A stretch of DNA of 43,589 nucleotides, taken from positions 1-43,589 of the forward strand of contig CANSKS010000021.1 of NCBI GenBank assembly GCA_947647615.1. The letters run 5' to 3'. Shown piece by piece: positions 8,999 to 16,951 of the stretch (the first letter of the stretch is position 1; each line of letters begins with the position of its first letter). The stretch is from an uncultured Neglectibacter sp. Its GTDB lineage: Bacteria > Bacillota > Clostridia > Oscillospirales > Acutalibacteraceae. Under the pieces are notes generated by a model. It was not told the origin of the DNA. It saw only the letters and a list, made by a program, of their open reading frames with translations, and did not search any database. Both the position numbers and the translations under genes were made by a program.

Positions 8999-10609
8999 AT
9001 GGAAGAAAGATCGGAGCGCCGGGGCTGGCCCGACTTGCTGGGCCTTTGGAGACGAATCTCAAAAGAAGCCAGGCTGGCTTTTTTGTCTGCCATGGGGATT
9101 GGCTTTGTGGTGCATCTCTATGTGTTCTCCAATTTGTTGATTAACCACGACAGCGCGGTCTGCCTGACTTCAAAAAACGAGCACCTTACCAGCGGTAGGT
9201 GGTCTTTGGGTTTTTTCTCCCAGTTCAGCTGGGTATATGAAATGCCCGTGGTAATTGTCCTGCTCTCTCTGTTTGCTCTGGCCTGCACCGCGGCCCTTAC
9301 TGTGAAGGTGTTAGATATTTCCAGCCCAGCAGGTATCTTGTTGACTTCGGGTTTTTTAGTTTCGTTCCCTTCTGTTTGTTGTGTGTTTCCCTATCTTTAT
9401 ACGGCAGATGCCTACTTTTTTGCCCTTTTGCTCAACGCTCTTAGCGTGTACTTGACAAAACGGTTTCGCTTTGGCTGGATAGCTGCGCCCTTCTGTATTG
9501 CCTTGGGTTTGGGCATTTACCAGTCTTTTGTCTGTTATGCGGTGGCCTTGTTTCTGTTTGACTGTGCGGCAGCTCTCCTTTCCGGCGGGACCATCAAAAA
9601 AGTGCTGAAGCAGGGGGGAAAGTATGTCCTCCTCATTGCGGCAGGATTGGTGATGTATCGAGTGTTCCTGGCCTTCTTCCTGTGGAGTGCCGGTACTTCC
9701 CTTTCCAATTATAAAGGCATGTCGGAAGCCTTGAACAGCGGGGTGCTGGATTATTTACGCACTTTGCCGGGGGTTTACCAAACCTTTTTCCAGTTCTTTT
9801 TGCGGCCTTCTTTTTTGACACGGCCTCTCCAGCTGTTTCAAAGGGCTCTTTTCCTGTTTGCCGGGGTCTGCGGCATTTATTATGTGTTGGCAAAGCGGAT
9901 GTATCGCGAACCTGTAAGGCTGTTGCTGCTATTTGCCGGAGCGCTGCTGACGCCACCCGCGGTAAATTTGATCGGTATTATCGCGGCAGGGCAAACGGAA
10001 GTAAACCTGTTGATGAAATACTCCTTTGTCCTGGTATTTGTATTTGTGATAAAAATTTTGGAGCTGACTTTCCGGCATTTGGCGGAGCGGGATTTTTCCA
10101 ATACGCGGTTGGGAAAGTTTTTTAAACTGAGTTGGAAATTCCCGATGGCGGCAAGCCTCTTGGTTTGCTTCCTTTTGGTGTGGCATTATTTTTGCCTGAC
10201 CAACGCCGCCTACTTGCGCGTGGAGCTGATATATGAAAATAGCTATGCTCTGGCCAACCGCATTATGGCCAGAGTGGAAGAAATGGATGAATACACTTCC
10301 TCTACTCCGGTGGTGTTTTCGGGAAGCGCAATGGGATACTTTGGAAATTTGCAGGCATTTCCGGAACTTTCGGAATTTAGCGGCATGGAGACTACCCTGG
10401 TTTCCGATTACTGCGGTACGGCTTTTGTACGAGTCTTTTTAGGCAGCCCCAAGTGTGTCGCGACCCCGGAGCAGCGCCAAGAGGTTCTGGATTCCGGTGT
10501 GCTGGATTCTATGCCAATTTATCCCCATAAAGATTCTATTCGTTATTATAACGGTATGGTTTTGGTTAAGCTGAGCCAAGGCACCAATATTTCGGTATTT
10601 CCAGGGTAA
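8999..10609 (+). CDS. GtrII-like polytopic membrane glycosyltransferase
   Basis: The roughly 536-residue hydrophobic protein resembles the Glucos_trans_II family. These enzymes move a sugar from a polyprenyl-phosphate donor onto a surface polymer on the outer face of the membrane. It has many membrane segments from about residue 28 to 400, with conserved-looking early INHDSAV and TSGRW stretches in an extracytoplasmic loop, and a soluble C-terminal domain of about 120 residues. AGGAGG at 8982-8987 serves either the ATG at 8999 or an adjacent TTG at 8996. The following GT2 and GtrA genes complete the usual three-part system, so this is the polymer-specific transferase. The target (teichoic acid, capsule or glycan) is unknown. 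Confidence 0.75.
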   Translation: MEERSERRGWPDLLGLWRRISKEARLAFLSAMGIGFVVHLYVFSNLLINHDSAVCLTSKNEHLTSGRWSLGFFSQFSWVYEMPVVIVLLSLFALACTAALTVKVLDISSPAGILLTSGFLVSFPSVCCVFPYLYTADAYFFALLLNALSVYLTKRFRFGWIAAPFCIALGLGIYQSFVCYAVALFLFDCAAALLSGGTIKKVLKQGGKYVLLIAAGLVMYRVFLAFFLWSAGTSLSNYKGMSEALNSGVLDYLRTLPGVYQTFFQFFLRPSFLTRPLQLFQRALFLFAGVCGIYYVLAKRMYREPVRLLLLFAGALLTPPAVNLIGIIAAGQTEVNLLMKYSFVLVFVFVIKILELTFRHLAERDFSNTRLGKFFKLSWKFPMAASLLVCFLLVWHYFCLTNAAYLRVELIYENSYALANRIMARVEEMDEYTSSTPVVFSGSAMGYFGNLQAFPELSEFSGMETTLVSDYCGTAFVRVFLGSPKCVATPEQRQEVLDSGVLDSMPIYPHKDSIRYYNGMVLVKLSQGTNISVFPG

Positions 10610-10694
10610 ATTCTGTCCCGCAAATACCGAAGCGACATTCGGCTCGCTCTCGGAGCCACGTTGGAGTTCTTAAAAAGGGAGTGATTCTATAAAA

Positions 10695-11648
10695 ATGCTT
10701 ACTGTGGTGGTTCCTTGCTATAACGAAGAGGCAGCGCTGCCCTTTTTCCTGCCGGAAATGCAAAAGGAAATGGACAGGCTGCTGGAGGAAGAGGAACTTT
10801 CCTGCGAATTGCTTTTTGTCAATGACGGCTCCCGGGATGGCACACTGGAGCTGCTGCGGTCTTATGCCAAGGCGGACAGCCGCATCCGCTATCTTTCTTT
10901 TTCCCGAAATTTCGGGAAAGAAGCCGCGTTGTTTGCCGGGTTCGAACATGCCAGAGGCAGTTGTGTAGTGGTGATGGACGCCGACCTGCAGCATCCTCCG
11001 GCCATGCTGCAGGAAATGTACCAGGCGTTGAAAGAGGGATACGATATTGCCGCTGCCAGGCGAGTCTCCCGTAAGGGAGAGCCCCCTATTCGTTCCTTTT
11101 TTGCCCGTATGTTTTATAAGCTTATCAATAAAATTTCCAAGGCGGAGTTCGTAGACGGAGCCTCCGATTTTCGCATGCTTTCCCGCCAGGCGGTAGATGC
11201 GCTGCTCCGCATGGGAGAATACAACCGGTTTTCAAAGGGCATTTTTGGCTGGGTAGGCTTTCGCACCAAATGGATCCCTTATGAAAACGTAGAGCGGGTG
11301 GCAGGGGAGACCACTTGGTCTTTCTGGAAACTGCTCCTTTATTCCTTGGAAGGGATTATCGCTTTTTCCACCGCACCCCTTTCTATTGCTTCTTTTTTGG
11401 GAATTCTGTTTTGTTTGGCTGCCTTTATCGGCATGGTGGTAATTGCGATAAAGACTTTGATCTGGGGCGATCCTGTAGCAGGTTTTCCAACCCTGGCATG
11501 TCTGTTGCTGCTGATTGGCGGTTCCATTCAGCTGTCTTTGGGGGTGATCGGCCAATATTTGGCGAAAACCTATTTAGAGACAAAACGGCGGCCTATTTAT
11601 ATTCTGGAAGAAACGAGTGACGTCCATGAAAGAAAAACTGATCGATAA
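10695..11648 (+). CDS. GT2 polyprenyl-phosphate glycosyltransferase (GtrB-like)
   Basis: The 317-residue protein has an N-terminal GT-A domain (VVVPCYNEEAALPFF; the metal-binding DADLQHPPAML near residue 95) and two C-terminal membrane segments (about 225-300) ending in QYLAKTYLETKRRPIY. This is the architecture of GtrB/DPM1-type enzymes, which load a sugar from a nucleotide donor onto undecaprenyl phosphate at the inner leaflet. It lies 85 nt after the membrane glycosyltransferase and overlaps the gtrA-like gene by 23 nt, so the three are translationally linked. A GGGAG site is present but about 13 nt from the ATG, longer than usual. Confidence 0.88.
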   Translation: MLTVVVPCYNEEAALPFFLPEMQKEMDRLLEEEELSCELLFVNDGSRDGTLELLRSYAKADSRIRYLSFSRNFGKEAALFAGFEHARGSCVVVMDADLQHPPAMLQEMYQALKEGYDIAAARRVSRKGEPPIRSFFARMFYKLINKISKAEFVDGASDFRMLSRQAVDALLRMGEYNRFSKGIFGWVGFRTKWIPYENVERVAGETTWSFWKLLLYSLEGIIAFSTAPLSIASFLGILFCLAAFIGMVVIAIKTLIWGDPVAGFPTLACLLLLIGGSIQLSLGVIGQYLAKTYLETKRRPIYILEETSDVHERKTDR

Positions 11649-12045
11649 AACCCTTTGGAAATTTTTGCTGGTAGGCGTAGTCAATACGTTGATCGGCTGC
11701 GGCATCATGTTTCTGTTATTCAATCTGGTTCCCTGGTCCAATAGGGATGTGGGATACTGGGTATCTTCTGCCGCTAATTATGTCATAGGGAGTGTTGTGA
11801 GCTTTTTCCTCAACAAATATTTTACCTTTCAAAAAAAAGGGTGGTCTTGGGCACAAGCAGGGAAGTTCGCTCTTAGTGTGGCGGTATGCTGGCTGATCGC
11901 CTACGGCGCGGCAAAGCCTTTGGTGCTGTACCTTTTGGCAGGCCAACCGGAGAAAATCCAGGAAAATGTGGCGATGCTGGTGGGTATGTGCCTGTATACC
12001 GGCTTGAATTATCTGACACAGCGGTTTTTCGCATTTAAGAAGTGA
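11626..12045 (+). CDS. GtrA-family polyprenyl-phosphate-sugar flippase
   Basis: The 139-residue protein has four membrane segments and the GtrA-family pattern: FLLVGVVNTLIGCGIMF early, then NYVIGSVVSFFLNKYFTF, with GLNYLTQRFFAFKK at the end. GtrA proteins are thought to translocate the lipid-linked sugar made by the upstream GT2 enzyme to the outer leaflet. I prefer the ATG at 11626 over an in-frame GTG at 11617. The gene overlaps the GT2 gene by 23 nt in another frame. Confidence 0.88.
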   Translation: MKEKLIDKTLWKFLLVGVVNTLIGCGIMFLLFNLVPWSNRDVGYWVSSAANYVIGSVVSFFLNKYFTFQKKGWSWAQAGKFALSVAVCWLIAYGAAKPLVLYLLAGQPEKIQENVAMLVGMCLYTGLNYLTQRFFAFKK

Positions 12046-12286
12046 AGCAGTTTGTGTTTTTTCCGGAAGGTTCGCTGTAGAGCGGCTTTTCGGAGTTTGT
12101 TTTTGGGGGAAATCTCATAGGTGAGAATATACCTGTAGTTGGAAAAGATTTTCGGTGAAGCATAAATATTACAAAAATGAGATATTTTACTGTGAACTTT
12201 GGAGGAAGGCCTTTGAAATTTAGAGATACAGTGCTTTTTTGGCTTGGGCAATAAGAAAATTTATGGATTTTGCAGAAGTAACGGTG

Positions 12287-12325
12287 GGTTTTCCTTGCCA
12301 GAAGAGGGAAAACCTTTCTCTTTTT
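12287..12325 (+). terminator. Terminator of the gtr-like cassette
   Basis: The stem GGTTTTCC (12287-12294) / GGAAAACC (12306-12313) is followed by TTTCTCTTTTTT. It lies 240 nt past the gtrA-like stop, and the stretch between holds no gene I can support. Confidence 0.7.
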
Positions 12326-12369
12326 TGCCAAAAAGGAAAGATGAAAGAAGGATTTTTCGGAATTGCAAA

Positions 12370-12398
12370 TTGACAAATGAACTTTAACAGCGTAGAAT
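12370..12398 (+). promoter_or_regulatory. opp operon promoter
   Basis: TTGACA (12370-12375), a 17-bp spacer and TAGAAT (12393-12398). Transcription from about 12405 would give a leader of about 270 nt before oppB. Confidence 0.8.
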
Positions 12399-12470
12399 AG
12401 GAGAATCGTTACCATTACTGTTGCGGCGCAGTGGTAGTTCTTACATGGCCATAAATATAAAATAGCACGG

Positions 12471-12526
12471 GAAACAGCCAGGCTGTTTCTGTTTTTTCGT
12501 TTCTAAAGCGTGAGAAACGAAAAAAC
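12471..12526 (+). promoter_or_regulatory. Structured opp leader with terminator-like and overlapping hairpins
   Basis: Within the opp leader a hairpin (GAAACAGC/GCTGTTTC, 12471-12478 with 12482-12489) is followed by TGTTTTTT, an intrinsic-terminator layout. The T run is itself the 5' arm of a second, stronger 14-bp stem (12491-12504 with 12513-12526, loop of 8). If transcription passes the first U run, the second hairpin sequesters it. This could be an attenuator or a site for RNA processing. No known riboswitch core was recognised upstream. Confidence 0.5.
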
Positions 12527-12677
12527 GAGGCTATGACGTTATGCCGGAGATCTTTTGTGAAACGGTTTTTCTGCTTTGAAATGTTCACGGGGAATGAACA
12601 ATGGTACATGGAAGAAGAAAAGTCTGCAAGAACGCCTTTTACAGCTTGCGTGGCAAGAGAGAAAGAGGAGTGAGACC

Positions 12678-13592
12678 ATGGTAAAGTATGTTGTAAAACG
12701 TACTATTTTGGCTGTGATTACGATCATCATTATCAGCGCCATTACGTTTTTCACCATGTACGCGGTGCCCGGTGGCCCGTTTGATGGAGAAAAGGCGTTG
12801 TCCCCCGCCGTAAAGGCGGCGTTGGAGGAGCGCTATGGGTTAAACGATCCTATTCCTGTACAGTATCTCAATTATATGCGTAAGCTAATTTTTGAGCAGG
12901 ATTTTGGTGTGGGCTTAAAAACCGGACGGAATGTGTTGGATACCATTTTGACGGGTATGAAGGTGAGCGCTGTACTGGGCCTCGCTGCGGCAGCTGTGGC
13001 CATTGTTTGCGGACTGGTGCTTGGCTCTGTGGCTGCTTTGAACAGGGGTAAAATTTTGGATCGTATCATCGTGTTCTTTTCCACTTTGGCAACCTCCGCT
13101 CCTAGCTTTGTGTTGGCAACTTTGCTATTGTTGGTGTTCTCCATTACGCTTCGGTGGGTTCCCGCCTGGTCGGCTTCCAACCCCAACTACATTTTGCCTG
13201 TCATCTCGCTTTCCATGTATCCCATGGCATATATTACGCGTTTGACCAAGACCAGTATGTTGGACGCTCTGAACCAGGATTATATTCGTACCGCTCGGGC
13301 AAAGGGCGTGGCCAGTTATAAAGTGATCTTTAAGCATGCGCTGCGGAATGCTCTCATTCCTGTGGTGACCTATGTGGGCCCTATGATCGCCTTTATCATC
13401 ACCGGTTCCATGGTGGTGGAAACTATCTTTTCTGTAGGCGGTCTGGGCCAGGAGTTTGTTTCCGCCATAACCAACCGGGATTATACCATGATTATGGGTA
13501 CCACCATTTTCCTGGCCATTTTAATGGTTGTGGCGAATTTGATCACAGATATCGTTTACAAAATTATAGATCCCCGTATTTCGTTTGATTAA
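12678..13592 (+). CDS. oppB: Oligopeptide ABC transporter permease OppB
   Basis: The 304-residue inner-membrane permease of a dipeptide/oligopeptide importer. It begins KYVVKRTILAVITIIII, has the N-terminal periplasmic-side region typical of OppB, five further membrane segments, and the EAA-loop pattern TRLTKTSMLDALNQDYIRTARAKG near residue 200. That loop docks on the OppD/OppF ATPases. The ATG at 12678 has AGAGGAG upstream; the frame extends 34 codons further without a ribosome site. It is the first gene of an oppBCDFA operon, with OppC starting 16 nt after its stop. Confidence 0.93.
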   Translation: MVKYVVKRTILAVITIIIISAITFFTMYAVPGGPFDGEKALSPAVKAALEERYGLNDPIPVQYLNYMRKLIFEQDFGVGLKTGRNVLDTILTGMKVSAVLGLAAAAVAIVCGLVLGSVAALNRGKILDRIIVFFSTLATSAPSFVLATLLLLVFSITLRWVPAWSASNPNYILPVISLSMYPMAYITRLTKTSMLDALNQDYIRTARAKGVASYKVIFKHALRNALIPVVTYVGPMIAFIITGSMVVETIFSVGGLGQEFVSAITNRDYTMIMGTTIFLAILMVVANLITDIVYKIIDPRISFD

Positions 13593-13608
13593 GGAGGGTG
13601 AACAGATT

Positions 13609-14679
13609 ATGACAAATGATATGCCTAAAAAGAATCTGCTCAGCAGCCAGATCAACTTGGGGAAGTTTTCGCCTGCCAGCGACGAGGAAAAGCGCCAGCA
13701 AGAGGTTATGAGCAAATCTACCACCTTTTTTAAGGATGGCATGAAAAAACTGATGCGGAATCCTCTGGCGGTGGGGTCCATTGTTGTATTGATTCTGCTG
13801 ATCCTTACGATCACCATAGCTCCCATGATTATTCCTTACGGTTATGAGGAGATTAATAATGTAGGCGGCCGCCGGGATCGAGGCGCCAATAATTTAGCGC
13901 CTTTTACCTATTCCGAAGCGGAATTGAAATGGATGGAAGAAACAGGTGAGAGCCGTTTTCCTCATATTTTTGGTACCGATAACCTGGGACGCGACTACTT
14001 TATCCGCGTAATTTATGGCACCAGAGTGTCTTTGGTGGTAGGTTTCTTTGCCAGTATTCTGGTGATGATCATTGGTGTGCTTTACGGTTCTATCGCAGGC
14101 TATGCGGGCGGTAAGGTGGACCTTATCATGATGCGTATTTGCGATATCATCTATTCTTTGCCGGATCTTTTGATGGTGATTTTGCTTTCGGTGGTGCTCA
14201 GTGAAACCTTGGGCGAGGCCATTAAGGGCACGGTATTCGCAAGCTTGGGCAGCAATATGTTAGCCCTGTTCATTGTGTTTGGGTTGCTCTACTGGGTAGG
14301 TATGGCCCGCTTGGTTCGTGGGCAAATTCTCACGGTAAAAGAAAATGAATATGTTTTGGCCGCCCGTACCATTGGTACCAGGCCCAGCCGTATTTTGCGA
14401 AAGCATATTTTGCCAAACTGCTTATCTGTCATCATCATTTCGGTGGCCCTGCAGGTTCCCTCCGCTATTTTCACAGAAAGCTACCTGAGCTTTTTGGGGT
14501 TGGGCGTATCGGCCCCTATGCCTTCTTTGGGAAGTCTAGCAAACGCGGCCCGCGGTGCGTTGACCAGTTATCCCTACCAGTTGGTATTTCCGGCTGTGGT
14601 AATCTGCTTGATCGTGCTTGCCTTTAATCTCTTGGGTGATGGGCTTCGGGATGCCTTTGACCCCAAACTAAGGAGGTAA
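13609..14679 (+). CDS. oppC: Oligopeptide ABC transporter permease OppC
   Basis: The 356-residue partner permease has a soluble N-terminal extension (about 45 residues), a first membrane helix, the conserved HIFGTDNLGRDYFIRVIYGTR region near residue 120, and the EAA loop ENEYVLAARTIGTRPSRILRKH. AAGGAGG lies 11 nt before the ATG at 13609. Its stop codon overlaps the first of two possible oppD start codons, consistent with coupled translation. Confidence 0.93.
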   Translation: MTNDMPKKNLLSSQINLGKFSPASDEEKRQQEVMSKSTTFFKDGMKKLMRNPLAVGSIVVLILLILTITIAPMIIPYGYEEINNVGGRRDRGANNLAPFTYSEAELKWMEETGESRFPHIFGTDNLGRDYFIRVIYGTRVSLVVGFFASILVMIIGVLYGSIAGYAGGKVDLIMMRICDIIYSLPDLLMVILLSVVLSETLGEAIKGTVFASLGSNMLALFIVFGLLYWVGMARLVRGQILTVKENEYVLAARTIGTRPSRILRKHILPNCLSVIIISVALQVPSAIFTESYLSFLGLGVSAPMPSLGSLANAARGALTSYPYQLVFPAVVICLIVLAFNLLGDGLRDAFDPKLRR

Positions 14680-14684
14680 TGGCT

Positions 14685-15803
14685 ATGAGTGAACACCTTT
14701 TATCTGTAAAAAATCTGCATACTTCCTTTACTACCGATAATGGTCAGGTTCATGCCGTAAACGGCGTCTCTTTCGATTTGGATGCCGGGAAGGTGTTGGG
14801 CATTGTAGGAGAATCTGGTTCCGGTAAATCGGTGACCGCTTATTCTATTATGCAGATTCTGGCCGAAAACGGGAGCATCACCGGTGGCAGTATCGAGTAT
14901 AAGGGCGAGGATATTACCAAGTGGAATAGAAAGCAAATGTCTTCCTTCCGGGGCAAATGCTGCTCCATTATTTTCCAGGATCCTATGACTTCCCTGAATC
15001 CGGTGTTTTCCATTGGCAGTCAGCTGCAAGAGGCTATTTTGCTCCATACGGATAAAACTAAGGCCGAAGCTCGGGAACGTTCCATAGAGCTTTTAAAACT
15101 GGTGGGCGTGAACGAACCTGCGAAGCGTATTAAACAGTACCCCTTTGAGCTTTCCGGCGGCATGCGCCAGCGGGTGATGATTGCTATGGCGCTGGCCTGT
15201 GAACCGGATATTCTCATTGCGGATGAACCTACCACGGCTTTGGATGTTACCATTCAGGCTCAGATTTTGGAACTGATGCAGGACCTGCAAAAAAAGCTGG
15301 GAATGGCCATTATTATGGTGACCCACGACTTGGGTGTTATTGCCACCATGTGCGATGAGATTATTGTAATGTATGGTGGCCGGGTTTGCGAGCGAGGAAC
15401 TGCCGACCACATTTTCTACGAGCCTGCCCACGAGTATACCAAGGGCTTGCTTCGTTCCATTCCCAATGTGGACAACGCGAAGGAGCGCTTGGTACCCATC
15501 GCAGGCAACCCCATTAACCTTTTGAATATGCCGGCGGGTTGTGCTTTTTGTTCCCGTTGTGACAAAGCAATGAAGATTTGTCTAGAAGCCGTGCCGGCGG
15601 AACGTCCGGTGGGGAAAGACCACTTGGCTTCTTGTTGGCTGAACGACTTAGCCCTGCAGGAAAAGGCCGAAACTTTGACCGCCGAGGGAATCCCGGCGGA
15701 AAAGATTCAAGAGCAGACCGGTTGGAAAAAAGATGGAAACGGTGAATGGGTCTATGACCTTGCCAGTTCCGGACAGGGAGGAGAGGTCACCTTTGAGCAG
15801 TGA
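14685..15803 (+). CDS. oppD: Oligopeptide ABC transporter ATPase OppD
   Basis: The 372-residue nucleotide-binding subunit has Walker A GESGSGKS (residues 42-49), signature LSGGMRQRV, Walker B ILIADEPTTALD and the C-terminal oligopeptide-transporter motif with clustered cysteines (CAFCSRC..C) typical of OppD/DppD. These cysteines can hold a 4Fe-4S cluster in related proteins. Two in-frame ATGs exist, at 14679 and 14685. The AGGAGG at 14671-14676 is only 2 nt from the first and 8 nt from the second, so I choose 14685. The C-terminus has a short extra tail beyond the family core. Confidence 0.93.
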   Translation: MSEHLLSVKNLHTSFTTDNGQVHAVNGVSFDLDAGKVLGIVGESGSGKSVTAYSIMQILAENGSITGGSIEYKGEDITKWNRKQMSSFRGKCCSIIFQDPMTSLNPVFSIGSQLQEAILLHTDKTKAEARERSIELLKLVGVNEPAKRIKQYPFELSGGMRQRVMIAMALACEPDILIADEPTTALDVTIQAQILELMQDLQKKLGMAIIMVTHDLGVIATMCDEIIVMYGGRVCERGTADHIFYEPAHEYTKGLLRSIPNVDNAKERLVPIAGNPINLLNMPAGCAFCSRCDKAMKICLEAVPAERPVGKDHLASCWLNDLALQEKAETLTAEGIPAEKIQEQTGWKKDGNGEWVYDLASSGQGGEVTFEQ

Positions 15804-16839
15804 ATATTTGATCGAGGTAGAACACCTGAAGCAGTATTTCCCCATTCGTACCGGATTTGTAAAAACTACTCCTTTAAAGGCGGTGGATGATATATCTTTC
15901 GCCATTAAGCCCGGCGAAACCTTAGGCTTAGTGGGGGAATCCGGCTGTGGAAAAACTACTGTGGGCCGCACCTTGCTTCAGCTTTACCGTCCTACGGGCG
16001 GCAGGGTAAAATACGATGGCGAAGTGATTTTTGATGCCGGCGATGTGCCGGAAACAGATGCTTCGGGGGAAGTGAAGCTTGGCTCTGACGGTAAGCCGCT
16101 GCTTTCTAAAAGACTTTCTGTAAATATGCTGCCCTACCGGAAAAAGATGCAGATGGTGTTCCAAGATCCTTATTCTTCTTTGAATCCTCGTATGACGGTA
16201 GAAGATATTATAGGCGAACCCTTAGATGTGCATAAGCTTTACGCCAATAAGGCGGAGCGCCGGGAGAAGATTTTAAATTTAATGGAGCTGGTGGGGCTTA
16301 ATGCAGAACACGCCACTCGTTATGCTCATGAGTTCTCCGGCGGTCAGCGTCAGCGTATAGGAATTGCCCGTGCGTTGGCGGTGGATCCTCGCTTCATTGT
16401 TTGCGATGAACCCGTTTCTGCTTTGGACGTATCCATTCAGGCCCAGGTTGTAAATATGTTTGAAGATCTTCAGCAGAAGCTGGGCGTGGCCTATTTGTTT
16501 ATTGCCCATGACCTTCTGGTAGTGAATCATATTTCGGACCGCATCGCTGTTATGTATTTAGGGAAAATGATGGAGATGGCAGATTCCGACGAGCTGATGA
16601 ACAACCCCATTCATCCCTATACCCAGTCATTGCTTTCGGCGGTTCCTCTGCCAGATCCCAAGTCTGCCAGAGAACGCCAGCGCATTGTGCTGGAAGGCGA
16701 TGTGCCCAGTCCTTTGAACATGCCCAGTGGCTGCCCCTTCCGCACTCGCTGCCGTTACGCGACGGAACAGTGTGGTGCTCAGCGGCCGGCCTTGACCGAC
16801 CGGGGCAATGGGCATATGGTAGCCTGCTGGAACAAATAA
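15793..16839 (+). CDS. oppF: Oligopeptide ABC transporter ATPase OppF
   Basis: The second ATPase, 348 residues, has Walker A GESGCGKTT, signature FSGGQRQRIGIARA, Walker B FIVCDEPVSALD and a C-terminal CPFRTRCRYATEQC cysteine motif. About 35 residues are inserted between the Walker A region and the Q-loop (VFQDPYSSLNPR), as in many clostridial OppF proteins. I take the TTG at 15793 (reading SSEYLIEVEHLKQYF) as the start, because GGAGG(A) lies about 10 nt upstream and the protein then begins where the family does. A longer in-frame reading from 15733 lies wholly within oppD. The start overlaps the oppD end by 11 nt. Confidence 0.9.
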   Translation: MSSEYLIEVEHLKQYFPIRTGFVKTTPLKAVDDISFAIKPGETLGLVGESGCGKTTVGRTLLQLYRPTGGRVKYDGEVIFDAGDVPETDASGEVKLGSDGKPLLSKRLSVNMLPYRKKMQMVFQDPYSSLNPRMTVEDIIGEPLDVHKLYANKAERREKILNLMELVGLNAEHATRYAHEFSGGQRQRIGIARALAVDPRFIVCDEPVSALDVSIQAQVVNMFEDLQQKLGVAYLFIAHDLLVVNHISDRIAVMYLGKMMEMADSDELMNNPIHPYTQSLLSAVPLPDPKSARERQRIVLEGDVPSPLNMPSGCPFRTRCRYATEQCGAQRPALTDRGNGHMVACWNK

Positions 16840-16951
16840 ACCTGTTCCGGCCCTTATACTTGCAAATTCCGGCTTCGTCTTTGACGAACCGTAATTTAAT
16901 TTATTTTTCGCGGTGGCAAATGCCACGCAACATTATGGAGGTATGAAAACC

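Noticed and set aside
12451-12464. A 14-nt word TTACATGGCCATAA shared with 26440-26453
   Set aside because: A match of this length is expected by chance in 43 kb and the contexts differ.
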